The notes below the pieces were generated by a model. That model ran no database searches and was not told the origin of the DNA. It was given only the letters and a program-made list of their open reading frames with translations. Of a stretch of 41,311 nt of DNA, positions 1-7,934 are shown in pieces. Origin of the DNA: Streptococcus suis (lineage in GTDB: Bacteria; Bacillota; Bacilli; Lactobacillales; Streptococcaceae); NCBI RefSeq assembly GCF_024509555.1, contig NZ_JAMWEL010000020.1:1-41311 (forward strand), written 5' to 3'. The stretch's first letter is position 1; every line of letters starts with the position of its first letter. Made by a program: the position numbers and the translations under genes.

Positions 1-1
1 C

Positions 2-85
2 ATCCATTTTTACAATCACCAACGTTTTCAAGAACGCAACAACGGCCTTGCCCCTCTTGAAATGAGGAACAAGGCCGTCGCCTAA
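2..85 (+). CDS. 3' end of an IS3-family transposase (OrfB), cut by the window edge
   Basis: The frame opening at base 2 reads 27 residues to a TAA at 83-85. It contains I-H-F-Y-N, then R-F-Q-E-R-N, L-A-P-L-E and a final N-K-A-V-A, the usual C-terminal signature of IS3-family DDE transposases (…HFYN…R…LSPxE…). Only the last residues are in the window, so the group within IS3 cannot be fixed. An inverted repeat (42-50 with 70-78) lies inside the coding end. The insertion sequence end should lie soon after 85 but its terminal repeat cannot be recognised with confidence. It sits directly upstream of optrA, consistent with IS-mediated spread of that gene (inference). Confidence 0.7.
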   Translation: MHFYNHQRFQERNNGLAPLEMRNKAVA

Positions 86-156
86 TCTTTTATTATTTCA
101 TTGTCCACTTGACAGGGAGCTGTTCAAAGAGTTTCTGCTTTTTTGTTTAAAAGCTG

Positions 157-188
157 TTGATGAATTTTTACAAAACAGATGATATAAT
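157..188 (+). promoter_or_regulatory. probable promoter of the optrA leader
   Basis: A perfect TATAAT lies at 183-188. The best -35 candidate, TTGATG at 157-162, gives a long 20-base spacer, so the -10 is convincing and the -35 is not. It lies 32 bases before the leader peptide start. Confidence 0.5.
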
Positions 189-220
189 ATTAAAATATAA
201 GTTAAATTGTGGAGGGGCAA

Positions 221-265
221 ATGAAATCTACAACTTTAGTAACATTTAAAGAACTCCATGTATAG
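221..265 (+). CDS. 14-residue leader peptide upstream of optrA
   Basis: ATG at 221, preceded by the strong Shine-Dalgarno GGAGGGG (211-217), reads M-K-S-T-T-L-V-T-F-K-E-L-H-V and stops at TAG 263-265. Its last codons lie in the left arm of a 10-bp inverted repeat whose right arm holds the Shine-Dalgarno of optrA. This is the arrangement of leader peptides that control erm, cat and ABC-F genes by drug-dependent ribosome stalling. That it works this way here is inference from sequence. Confidence 0.65.
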   Translation: MKSTTLVTFKELHV

Positions 266-318
266 GTGGCTGTGACAAGCTTTACATGGAGTAGAATAAT
301 TATTGTCCGAAGCCACCT
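253..318 (+). promoter_or_regulatory. alternating-hairpin attenuator before optrA
   Basis: ACTCCATGTA (253-262) pairs perfectly with TACATGGAGT (283-292), which would bury GGAG (288-291), the ribosome site for the TTG start at 303. A second, competing pairing joins AGGTGGCT (264-271) to AGCCACCT (311-318), which includes the first optrA codons. A ribosome stalled in the leader peptide would cover 253-262 and free the 288-291 site. The two alternatives are read directly from sequence; the switching is inferred. Confidence 0.6.
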
Positions 319-2285
319 TTGCAATTGCTAGTACTTACGCAAAGGAGGATATGAAAATGCAATACAAAATAATTAATGGTGCCGTTTACTATGATGGTAA
401 TATGGTGTTGGAAAACATCGGTATTGAAATCAATGATAATGAAAAGATTGCTATTGTTGGTAGAAATGGATGTGGAAAAACAACCTTGCTAAAAGCTATT
501 ATAGGCGAAATTGAATTAGAAGAAGGAACTGGTGAAAGTGAATTTCAAGTAATAAAGACCGGTAACCCTTATATTAGCTATTTAAGACAGATGCCTTTTG
601 AAGATGAAAGTATATCAATGGTGGATGAAGTCCGTACGGTATTTAAGACGCTTATTGATATGGAAAAAAAGATGAAACAGCTGATAGATAAAATGGAGAA
701 TCAATGTGATGATAAAATCATCAATGAATACTCTGATATCTTTGAAAGGTATATGGCTCTTGGAGGTCTAACCTATCAAAAAGAATATGAAACGATGATT
801 CGTAGTATGGGTTTTACTGAAGCAGATTATAAAAAACCCATTTCTGAATTTTCAGGTGGTCAGCGAACTAAGATAGCTTTTATTAAAATACTTTTAACAA
901 AGCCAGATATTCTATTACTTGATGAACCTACTAACCACCTTGATATAGAAACAATACAATGGTTGGAGAGTTATTTGAGAAGTTATAAATCTACATTGGT
1001 TATTGTTTCCCATGATAGAATGTTTCTTAATCGAATTGTGGATAAGGTTTATGAAATCGAATGGGGAGAGACCAAATGTTATAAAGGTAATTATTCAGCC
1101 TTTGAGGAGCAAAAACGAGAAAATCATATCAAACAGCAAAAAGATTACGACTTGCAACAGATAGAAATTGAAAGGATTACACGCTTGATTGAACGCTTTC
1201 GTTATAAACCTACGAAAGCTAAAATGGTGCAATCTAAAATTAAATTATTACAGCGTATGCAAATATTAAATGCACCAGACCAATACGATACAAAAACTTA
1301 TATGTCAAAAACTTATATGTCTAAATTTCAACCGAGAATCAGTAGTTCAAGACAAGTGTTAAGTGTTTCAGAACTTGTGATAGGCTATGATACTCCTCTT
1401 GCAAAGGTTAATTTCAACCTTGAAAGGGGACAGAAGCTTGGAATTGTTGGGAGTAATGGTATTGGTAAATCCACGTTGCTTAAAACACTTATGGATGGTG
1501 CGTCAGCATTGTCCGGAGATTTTAAATTCGGATACAATGTTGAAATTAGCTATTTTGACCAACAGCTTGCTCAAATCAGTGGAGATGATACACTATTCGA
1601 AATTTTTCAAAGCGAATACCCTGAGCTAAATGACACAGAGGTCAGAACTGCTCTTGGCTCATTTCAGTTTAGTGGAGATGATGTTTTTAGACCGGTGTCC
1701 TCTTTGTCAGGTGGAGAAAAGGTTAGATTGACATTATGTAAATTATTATATAAACGTACTAATGTATTAATCTTAGATGAGCCGACAAACCACATGGATA
1801 TTATTGGCAAAGAGAACTTAGAGAATATCTTATGCAGTTATAAAGGCACAATTATTTTTGTGTCACATGATAGATATTTTACTAATAAGATTGCTGACAG
1901 ATTGCTTGTTTTTGATAAGGATGGTGTAGAGTTTGTAGAATCCACTTATGGTGAGTACGAGAAAAAAAGGTTGAATTCCGAAAAGCCATTTAATTACATT
2001 AATGTTGAGAAGAAAGTAGAGAAAAATAACACAGTAAAAGGCGATCGTAACTCTATTGAGAAGGAGAAGGTTAAGAAGGAGAAACGAATTGAAAAGCTTG
2101 AAGTGTTAATAAATCAATATGATGAAGAATTAGAAAGATTGAATAAAATCATTTCTCAACCAAACAATTCTTCTGATTATATAGTACTGACGGAATTACA
2201 AAAATCAATTGATGAAGTTAAAAGGTGTCAGGGTATTTATTTTAATGAATGGGAACAGTTGATGGGAGAATTGGAAGTTATGTAA
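303..2285 (+). CDS. optrA: OptrA, ABC-F ribosomal protection protein (oxazolidinone and phenicol resistance)
   Basis: OptrA belongs to the ABC-F proteins: two ATPase domains, no membrane segments, acting on the ribosome to displace linezolid-class and phenicol drugs from the peptidyl transferase centre. Domain 1 has Walker A GRNGCGKT (about 53-60), signature SGGQ (184-187), Walker B LLLDEPTNHLD. A charged linker follows (about 270-345), then domain 2 with GSNGIGKS (383-390), LSGGE, LILDEPTNHMD, and a coiled-coil tail. Numbering from the TTG at 303 reproduces variant positions known for OptrA (K3E, N12Y, N122K, Y135C, then A350V and G393D after subtracting five), which supports this start. However, AAAGGAGG at 341-348 is better spaced for ATG 357. 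The allele is 660 residues, not the usual 655, because of a five-residue tandem duplication at 332-341. Those family facts are from memory. It lies inside the ICE, downstream of an IS3-family fragment. Confidence 0.93.
   Translation: MSEATFAIASTYAKEDMKMQYKIINGAVYYDGNMVLENIGIEINDNEKIAIVGRNGCGKTTLLKAIIGEIELEEGTGESEFQVIKTGNPYISYLRQMPFEDESISMVDEVRTVFKTLIDMEKKMKQLIDKMENQCDDKIINEYSDIFERYMALGGLTYQKEYETMIRSMGFTEADYKKPISEFSGGQRTKIAFIKILLTKPDILLLDEPTNHLDIETIQWLESYLRSYKSTLVIVSHDRMFLNRIVDKVYEIEWGETKCYKGNYSAFEEQKRENHIKQQKDYDLQQIEIERITRLIERFRYKPTKAKMVQSKIKLLQRMQILNAPDQYDTKTYMSKTYMSKFQPRISSSRQVLSVSELVIGYDTPLAKVNFNLERGQKLGIVGSNGIGKSTLLKTLMDGASALSGDFKFGYNVEISYFDQQLAQISGDDTLFEIFQSEYPELNDTEVRTALGSFQFSGDDVFRPVSSLSGGEKVRLTLCKLLYKRTNVLILDEPTNHMDIIGKENLENILCSYKGTIIFVSHDRYFTNKIADRLLVFDKDGVEFVESTYGEYEKKRLNSEKPFNYINVEKKVEKNNTVKGDRNSIEKEKVKKEKRIEKLEVLINQYDEELERLNKIISQPNNSSDYIVLTELQKSIDEVKRCQGIYFNEWEQLMGELEVM
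1296..1325 (+). repeat. 15-bp in-frame tandem duplication inside optrA
   Basis: ACTTATATGTCAAAA (1296-1310) is followed at once by ACTTATATGTCTAAA (1311-1325); the copies differ at one base. The protein therefore carries T-Y-M-S-K twice (residues 332-341), where the linker joins the second ATPase domain. Confidence 0.9.
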
Positions 2286-2378
2286 TTTTTGAGTTATGCA
2301 ATAAGGATGTAAAAGTGTTAATGATACATTCTAGTTGTTGAAAATGTAAAAAAATAATGAATTTTTATTAAATAAAAT

Positions 2379-2425
2379 CGCTATGCGAAGACCTATTGAG
2401 AAGTTGTCGCATAGCGGTTTTTTGT
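2379..2425 (+). terminator. rho-independent terminator after optrA
   Basis: CGCTATGCGA (2379-2388) and TCGCATAGCG (2407-2416) form a 10-bp stem followed by GTTTTTTG. It is 93 bases after the optrA stop. Confidence 0.8.
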
Positions 2426-2549
2426 TATCTATACTTTACTACATTATTTCCCGAATACTGATTTTGTTATAGCTTGATTATCTGACTGTGAATCTTTTAT
2501 AAAAATAGATTTTAATAAATAGAATTTTTTTATTGCATTTTTCTAATAG

Positions 2550-2729
2550 TTATGGGTAGATGGTGTTGTAAAAAAATCAAATACAGGAACTTTAGGGCCA
2601 ACTATCAGATATGATGAGTTTGGAAAAGGAACGTTTTTTGACGTTGGTTATCCAGTGAGATCAACATATAAAAGAATATTTATTCGGAATAAGCAACCAA
2701 TTAGTAAGAAAGAAATGCTTGGTTATTAA
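2550..2729 (+). pseudogene. C-terminal remnant of an unrecognised gene
   Basis: The interval 2286-2746 holds the optrA terminator and this remnant. After an in-frame TAG at 2547-2549 the frame stays open for 59 codons to a TAA at 2727-2729. The text looks protein-like: G-T-L-G-P-T-I-R-Y-D-E-F-G-K-G, then Y-P-V-R-S-T-Y-K-R-I-F. There is no start codon with a ribosome site, so it looks like the tail of a gene whose front was lost when optrA was inserted. I do not recognise the family. It ends 17 bases before the next start. Confidence 0.4.
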
Positions 2730-2746
2730 AAAAAGAGGTGTAATCA

Positions 2747-4342
2747 ATGGAGATAAAGAGAAAAAACGTTCCAATACGTGATCTTATAGTTGGATACGTT
2801 GATTTGGGAAATGAAGGAGTTGAGGGATGGAAGGGAAAACTTGATATTCGGCCACCTTATCAAAGAGAATTTATTTATACCACTGAAAAACAACGTGCAG
2901 TTATTGATTCGGTCCGACAACATTTTCCATTAGGTATTATTTACTGGGTTGATAATACAGATAAAAATAATCGTTATGAAGTTCTTGACGGGCAACAACG
3001 TACCTTATCAATCTGCAAATACATAAATAGTGAATTTTCTTTTAAAGATTTATATTTTCATAATTTAGAAGAAGATGAAAAAGAAAAAATATTAGACTAT
3101 GAATTAACAGTTTATATTTGTGAAGGAACAGATAGTGAAAAATTAGAATGGTTTAAAACGATTAATATTGCAGGGGAAGAACTGACAGATCAAGAATTAA
3201 GAAATGCTGTTTATCATGGTTCTTGGGTAACAGATGCCAAAAGATATTTTTCTAAAACTGGTTGTCCTGCATATCAAATAGGATCTGACTATATGAATGG
3301 TACACCAATAAGACAAGATTATTTAGAAACGGTTATTAAATGGATTAGTGAAAATAAAATAGAAGATTATATGGGCAAAAATCAACATGAAAAAAATGCT
3401 CAAGATCTTTGGGTCTATTTTACAAATATAATTGAATGGATAAAATCTGTGTTCCCAGAATATAGAAGGGAAATGAAAGGATTGCCTTGGGGTGAACTTT
3501 ATAATGAATATAAAAATACGAACCTAGATCCAGAAGAATTAGAAGAAAAAATTATAGAATTATTTAAAGATGATGATGTAACAAACAATAAAGGAATATA
3601 TTTATACCTACTCACTGGAAAAGAAAGACACTTGAATATAAGAACATTTGATAATAGACAAAAAAGAAAAGCTTATACAGAGCAAAAAGGAATTTGTCCA
3701 ATCTGTAAAGAAAAATTTAAAATAGAAGAAATGGAAGCAGATCATATTACTCCTTGGCATTTAGGGGGCAAAACAATTCAAGAGAATTGTCAGATGTTAT
3801 GTAGTATTTATTCTTTAATCGCAAATAGTAGTTTACTAGATGAGTTAAAGAGAGTGCTAAAAGAACACGTAGCCAATGAAAGACTTTTTTTGGAGTTTAA
3901 CATTAACTCAAAAGAAACATCACAACATCTTGACATTCTTTATAAAGAAGTTAGTGTATTAAGTTTGGGTCAAAAAGTTGTAGCGATGTTAGATTTTTTA
4001 CTAGCATATAGTGATTATTCAAAGGATTTCAGACCATTAATTATTGATCAACCTGAAGATAATTTGGATAACCGCTATATATACAGACATTTAGTTCAAC
4101 AGTTTAGAGACGTGAAAGCTCAACGACAAATTATTTTAGCAACCCATAATGCGACAATTGTAACAAATTCCATGACCGATCAAGTGGTAATTATGGAATC
4201 AGATGGGGCTCATGCTTGGATTGAATCACAGGGATATGTTAGTGAAAAATTTATAAAAAACCATATTATCAATCAATTGGAAGGTGGAAGAGACTCATTT
4301 AAACATAAGATGTCCATATATGAGACAGCTCTTTCTGAATAA
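2747..4342 (+). CDS. chimeric DUF262-HNH protein fused to the C-terminal part of an SMC/TrlF-like ATPase
   Basis: ATG 2747 follows AGAGGTG at a good distance. Residues 1-290 are a DUF262 (GmrSD/ParB-like nuclease) domain with P-P-Y-Q-R (37-40) and L-D-G-Q-Q-R (80-85). Residues 310-352 are an HNH module with C-P-I-C (317-320), A-D-H-I-T-P-W (331-337) and E-N-C-Q-M-L-C. HNH proteins of this kind normally continue C-x2-C-N; here the second cysteine is absent and the text switches at about residue 353 (base 3800) to the tail of an unrelated ATPase. That tail has signature-like L-S-L-G-Q (405-409), Walker B-like [10 protein letters not shown] (432-441) and H-loop A-T-H-N (465-468). No P-loop is present, so the ATPase half cannot be complete. 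DUF262-HNH and TrlF-like ATPases both occur in anti-phage systems. I read this as an in-frame deletion joining two defence genes; function unknown, probably impaired. It is cargo of the ICE. Confidence 0.75.
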   Translation: MEIKRKNVPIRDLIVGYVDLGNEGVEGWKGKLDIRPPYQREFIYTTEKQRAVIDSVRQHFPLGIIYWVDNTDKNNRYEVLDGQQRTLSICKYINSEFSFKDLYFHNLEEDEKEKILDYELTVYICEGTDSEKLEWFKTINIAGEELTDQELRNAVYHGSWVTDAKRYFSKTGCPAYQIGSDYMNGTPIRQDYLETVIKWISENKIEDYMGKNQHEKNAQDLWVYFTNIIEWIKSVFPEYRREMKGLPWGELYNEYKNTNLDPEELEEKIIELFKDDDVTNNKGIYLYLLTGKERHLNIRTFDNRQKRKAYTEQKGICPICKEKFKIEEMEADHITPWHLGGKTIQENCQMLCSIYSLIANSSLLDELKRVLKEHVANERLFLEFNINSKETSQHLDILYKEVSVLSLGQKVVAMLDFLLAYSDYSKDFRPLIIDQPEDNLDNRYIYRHLVQQFRDVKAQRQIILATHNATIVTNSMTDQVVIMESDGAHAWIESQGYVSEKFIKNHIINQLEGGRDSFKHKMSIYETALSE

Positions 4343-4354
4343 TATAAGGAAATG

Positions 4355-4386
4355 AAAAGTAGGTTAGAAATATCCTACTTTTTGTT
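4355..4386 (+). terminator. terminator after the DUF262-HNH/ATPase gene
   Basis: AAAAGTAGG (4355-4363) pairs with CCTACTTTT (4374-4382), followed by TGTTTTG. It lies 12 bases past the stop codon. Confidence 0.7.
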
Positions 4387-4458
4387 TTGTGATACCTTTT
4401 CCAAATCACCTCTATTATCCTAATATCATTCCTAAAAAAATCAATCCATGATTTTTCA

Positions 4459-4640
4459 CTGGGGGTTTGGGGGCGAAGCCACCAAGTTATCTTATCATCG
4501 GCTATCAAAACTCAAAGGTTTTGGTCGGCTGGCGATAAGATTTTTGGGATATTGTGGACACAATATCTGAGCTCGCAAAGACCTGAAAGGAAGATATTAT
4601 TCAGTACCGTGTCCAATACGAGGGCGGGGATATACCGATA
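4459..4640 (+). other. oriT: candidate origin of transfer (oriT) of the ICE
   Basis: This gene-free stretch immediately before the mobilization genes is dense in structure. There is a G-rich tract, then nested arms TCTTATC (4490-4496)/GATAAGA (4534-4540) around CAAAAC (4506-4511)/GTTTTG (4518-4523). A perfect 9-bp hairpin follows, GATATTGTG (4548-4556)/CACAATATC (4559-4567). A GC-rich motif GTGTCCAATACGAGGGCG lies at about 4611-4628, which could hold the nick site. Position next to relaxosome genes is typical for oriT. The assignment is inference; no nick site can be proven by eye. Confidence 0.55.
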
Positions 4641-4663
4641 GTAAAGAATGAGGAGGATACAGG

Positions 4664-5026
4664 ATGGGAAATCTAGTTAGAGAGATACGTAAGGAAGTCA
4701 ATTTCTCAATAGAAGAGTATCAACAGATACAAAATTTTATGGAACAGGAGGGATATGAACAATTTTCCCCTTTTGCTAGAGGTAAATTATTGAAAATAGA
4801 CCACCAATCATCTCAGCAGCTTGAAGAATGGATAAAATATTTACAGCACCAAAAAGTAGAACAGATTTACCGGGATGTACATGAAATACTTGTTCTGGCA
4901 AAGTTGTCTCAATCAGTTACTATGGAACATCTTGAAATCATCCTGACTTGTATCAAAGACTTGATGAAGGAAATTGAGGTAACTATTCCATTAAGCTATT
5001 CATTCAAAGACAAGTACATGGGGTAA
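4664..5026 (+). CDS. small relaxosome accessory protein
   Basis: A 120-residue protein starting at ATG 4664 after GAGGAGG. It lies six bases upstream of the MobC-like gene and is cotranscribed with it and the relaxase. The segment F-S-P-F-A-R-G-K-L-L (residues 35-44) matches F-S-H-Y-A-R-K-T-L-L in the next protein, and both are followed by a helical, charged region. The two are therefore probably diverged paralogs with a ribbon-helix-helix type N-terminus that binds oriT DNA. The same order (two small proteins, then relaxase) occurs in ICESa2603-family elements. The exact role is not established from sequence. Confidence 0.6.
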   Translation: MGNLVREIRKEVNFSIEEYQQIQNFMEQEGYEQFSPFARGKLLKIDHQSSQQLEEWIKYLQHQKVEQIYRDVHEILVLAKLSQSVTMEHLEIILTCIKDLMKEIEVTIPLSYSFKDKYMG

Positions 5027-5032
5027 GTTATT

Positions 5033-5398
5033 ATGGAAAATCGTTATCGAACCAATTTGAAAAAGGTGTATTTGAGTGATCAAGAATTAATTATCCTAAA
5101 CAAAAATCTTGCTCATAGCCAGTGTCCAAACTTTTCTCATTATGCCAGAAAGACCTTACTCGATCCTGGTATGAATTTTATCACAATCGATACCAGAGGA
5201 TTCCAAGACCTGATTTTTGAAATTCGTAGGATTGGAAACAATATAAACCAGATTGCACGTGCGGTAAATCAAAGCCATCTATTAAATCTTCAACAAGTAA
5301 AAGAATTGCAGCTTGGTATATTAGAATTAGAAAAACAGTTACAACAAGATTTTGACATAAAGTGTCAACGATTGAGAGAATTTTATGGTCATTACTAA
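5033..5398 (+). CDS. mobC: MobC-like relaxosome protein
   Basis: This 121-residue protein is of the bacterial mobilization (MobC) type. It has an N-terminal strand-helix-helix region, the F-S-H-Y-A-R-K-T-L-L motif at about 36-45, and the family hallmark I-R-R-I-G-N-N-I-N-Q-I-A-R-A-V-N at about 65-80. MobC proteins open the DNA around the nick site and load the relaxase. The gene overlaps the relaxase start by 14 bases (5385-5398), which suggests translational coupling. Confidence 0.85.
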   Translation: MENRYRTNLKKVYLSDQELIILNKNLAHSQCPNFSHYARKTLLDPGMNFITIDTRGFQDLIFEIRRIGNNINQIARAVNQSHLLNLQQVKELQLGILELEKQLQQDFDIKCQRLREFYGHY

Positions 5399-7250
5399 GC
5401 ATTATGCTGTTCATGGGAAAAAATATCGACGTCAACTGATAAAGTATATTCTTGATCCTAAGAAAACCAGGAATTTATCGTTGATTTCAGATTTTGGGAT
5501 GAGTAATTATCTTGATTTTCCTGACTATGTGGAACTGGTAAAGATGTATCAAAATAATTTCCTTTCAAATGACCAACTATACGATTCACGGTTTGATAGA
5601 CAAGAGAAAAAGCAACAGAAAATACATGCTCATCATATTATTCAGTCTTTCTCACCTGAAGATAAATTAAGCCCAGAGGAAATCAATCGTATTGGCTATG
5701 AAACGATAAAAGAGTTGATAGGTGGTCAATATAAATTCATTGTTGCCACTCATGTTGATCAGGACCATTGTCATAATCACATTATTATCAACTCAATCAA
5801 TAGCCAATCTCAAAAAAAGTTGAAGTGGGACTACGCTCTTGAAAGAAATTTACAAATGATTTCGGATAGAATTTCTAAAGTAGCGGGTGCTAAAATCATT
5901 CCACCTAAACGTTATTCTCATAGAGATTATGAGGTCTATCGACGTTCTAATCACAAATACGAATTGAAGCAGCGGTTATTTTTTCTCATGGAACATTCAA
6001 TTGATTTCAATGATTTTATGCAAAAAGCTGAGCAACTAAATGTCAAAATAGATTTCTCAAGGAAACATAGCCGATTTTTTATGACAGATAGAAATATGAA
6101 GCAAGTCATCCGAGGAGATAAGCTGAATAAGAGAGAACCCTATTCAAAAGAATATTTTCAACATTACTTTGCTAAGAGAAAGATTGAACTGATTTTAGAA
6201 TTTTTGTTGCCAAGATCCAAGTCATATGATGATTTCGTTGAGAAAGCTGGGTTACTGGGATTAGAATTGAAGAGCAAGATAAAAACGATAGATTTTGTTC
6301 TTACTGATGGAAAAAGCTGCATTTCCATACCAAATAAGTCATTAAGAAAGAAAAATCTTTATGACACTACGTATTTTGAGACCTACTTCAAGGAACATGA
6401 TGTGGTTGAAGTACTTCAAAATAGTGACGTAAAAACGGTATTTGAAAAATTTGAGATGCAACAGTATTCAGACGTATTGACTGTAGAAGAAATAACCGAA
6501 GCATATGAAACGTATAAAACTAAGAGAGATGCTGTACATGAGTTTGAAGTTGAGATTGCTGAAGAACAGGTTGAAAAGGTGGTTTCGGATGGACTTTTCA
6601 TTAAGGTTTGGATGGGGATTGGACAAGAAGGACTAATCTTCATTCCAAATCATCAACTTAATATCTTAGAACAAGAAAATATGAAACAGTATCAGGTGTT
6701 TATTCGAGAAACATCTTCTTATTTCATTTATCATAAAGAGGACTCAGAAAAGAATCGATATATGAAAGGAAGGGACTTGATTCGCCAACTAACGTTTGAC
6801 AATAGGTCTTTACCTTATAAGAGACGAACAAGTCTGTCTAGCCTTCAACAAAAAATTGAAGAAATCAATTTATTGATGACATTAAACATTCAAAATAAAT
6901 CCTTTCTAGAATTAAAAGATGAATTGGTTGGAGACATCGCACAGCTAGATATTGAATTGACAAATCTTCAAGAAAAAAACGCCACCTTAAACAAGATGGC
7001 AGAAGTAGTTGTTAACCTACAAAGTGATAATCAAGATACCAAGCAATTAGCTAAGTATGAATGTTCCAAGATGAATTTATCGCAGAATGTAACAATTGGA
7101 CATATTGAATCTGAGATTGAAATTATACAGAATCAGCTAGACAATAAAATCGAAGAATACGAAAATGCGGTTAGAAAGTTGGATGAATATGTAAGAGTTT
7201 TAAATATGGATAAATACAAGACAGACGATTTTTCCATTCAAATTGAATAA
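5385..7250 (+). CDS. relaxase/mobilization nuclease (MOBP-like)
   Basis: This 621-residue relaxase nicks oriT and leads the transferred strand. The N-terminal 200 residues form the Relaxase (PF03432-type) HUH domain: an early tyrosine in H-G-K-K-Y (about 14) or K-Y-I-L-D (about 21) as nucleophile candidates, H-A-H-H-I-I-Q-S-F (about 77-85), and the metal-binding motif H-V-D-Q-D-H-C-H-N-H (about 123-132). The middle carries two similar segments (I-D-F-N-D-F-M-Q-K-A and K-S-Y-D-D-F-V-E-K-A-G), possibly DNA-binding repeats. The last 150 residues are coiled-coil. Order and sizes match the relaxase region of rplL-integrating ICESa2603-type elements. The gene is intact. Confidence 0.88.
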   Translation: MVITKHYAVHGKKYRRQLIKYILDPKKTRNLSLISDFGMSNYLDFPDYVELVKMYQNNFLSNDQLYDSRFDRQEKKQQKIHAHHIIQSFSPEDKLSPEEINRIGYETIKELIGGQYKFIVATHVDQDHCHNHIIINSINSQSQKKLKWDYALERNLQMISDRISKVAGAKIIPPKRYSHRDYEVYRRSNHKYELKQRLFFLMEHSIDFNDFMQKAEQLNVKIDFSRKHSRFFMTDRNMKQVIRGDKLNKREPYSKEYFQHYFAKRKIELILEFLLPRSKSYDDFVEKAGLLGLELKSKIKTIDFVLTDGKSCISIPNKSLRKKNLYDTTYFETYFKEHDVVEVLQNSDVKTVFEKFEMQQYSDVLTVEEITEAYETYKTKRDAVHEFEVEIAEEQVEKVVSDGLFIKVWMGIGQEGLIFIPNHQLNILEQENMKQYQVFIRETSSYFIYHKEDSEKNRYMKGRDLIRQLTFDNRSLPYKRRTSLSSLQQKIEEINLLMTLNIQNKSFLELKDELVGDIAQLDIELTNLQEKNATLNKMAEVVVNLQSDNQDTKQLAKYECSKMNLSQNVTIGHIESEIEIIQNQLDNKIEEYENAVRKLDEYVRVLNMDKYKTDDFSIQIE

Positions 7251-7307
7251 ATGTTCAAATTTCCAACATATTCTTGTATATTTTTGATATAATGTATAAT
7301 GAAGCTA

Positions 7308-7354
7308 CTCTCAAACCGTCTAATTTGTAAAGAAATAAACGGTTTGGGAGTTTT
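7308..7354 (+). terminator. terminator of the mobilization operon
   Basis: CTCTCAAACCGT (7308-7319) pairs with ACGGTTTGGGAG (7339-7350), with one G·T pair, followed by TTTTATTTAT. Confidence 0.75.
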
Positions 7355-7360
7355 ATTTAT

Positions 7361-7379
7361 ATTGTCCAATTAGGACAAT
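7361..7379. promoter_or_regulatory. palindromic operator before the XRE regulator
   Basis: ATTGTCC and GGACAAT are 7-bp inverted arms separated by five bases. They lie 53 bases upstream of the XRE gene, the likely site of autoregulation (inference). Confidence 0.5.
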
Positions 7380-7431
7380 ATATCAAATTTCTCCTAGTTA
7401 TCCTCTATACTTTTCCTTAGGAGAAAGATTG

Positions 7432-7656
7432 ATGTACCGACGTTTAAGGGATTTGAGAGAAGACAATGATTTCACTCAAAAATACGTTGCCGAAAAGCTT
7501 TCGTTTACCCACTCTGCTTATGCAAAAATTGAGAGAGGAGAACGTATTTTATCGGCAGATGTAATAATAAAACTTTCAAATCTATATAACGTTAGTACAG
7601 ATTATTTGTTGGGGCTTACAGACTTTCCTCAGCGAATAAAACATAATATAAAATAG
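7432..7656 (+). CDS. XRE-family transcriptional regulator of the ICE
   Basis: A 74-residue helix-turn-helix protein of the Cro/CI type. The HTH is visible as F-T-Q-K-Y-V-A-E-K-L, then H-S-A-Y-A-K-I-E-R-G-E-R, then L-S-N-L-Y-N-V-S-T-D-Y-L-L-G. ATG 7432 is chosen over the TTG at 7429 because AGGAG (7419-7423) is eight bases from it. It stands alone between the mobilization operon and the excisionase/integrase pair. It probably controls excision or transfer, as in related ICEs (inference). Confidence 0.8.
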   Translation: MYRRLRDLREDNDFTQKYVAEKLSFTHSAYAKIERGERILSADVIIKLSNLYNVSTDYLLGLTDFPQRIKHNIK

Positions 7657-7930
7657 TCCCTCCTGATTTGTTCATTGACAATTGAATAATTCTAGATGGG
7701 ACTTTATTTATTTGTTGAGCAATAGAATATAATGCGCCATGATATGAGCGAAAATCATTTATTCAAAAATAGGATGGTAACCTATCTGCCATGACATAAA
7801 TAATGATAATGATACTTCTGACCGTTCAGGCTGCCAACGTAAAAGGACAGCGGGTGAAATTCCCATGATTGAACTAACCATTCAAATCTCATCTAGCGTT
7901 TTAAAAAATTTAGTGATTTGAAGGAGGAAA
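7657..7930 (+). other. gene-free interval with possible structured RNA or regulatory DNA
   Basis: No gene is supported. AGTCCC (7655-7660) and GGGACT (7698-7703) with a downstream T-rich run may end the XRE transcript. From about 7800 to 7895 the text is richer in G+C than its surroundings. A frame there stays open for more than 40 codons to the TGA at 7919-7921 but has no convincing start. It could be the leader of the excisionase/integrase transcript or a gene remnant. Confidence 0.3.
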
Positions 7931-7934
7931 GTGT

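Noticed and set aside
42..78. Inverted repeat at the left edge considered as a terminator
   Set aside because: It lies within the transposase coding end and has no T run directly after it.
4299..4508. Minus-strand 69-codon frame over the oriT candidate
   Set aside because: It crosses the end of the DUF262 chimera and a terminator; no ribosome site and no protein-like pattern.
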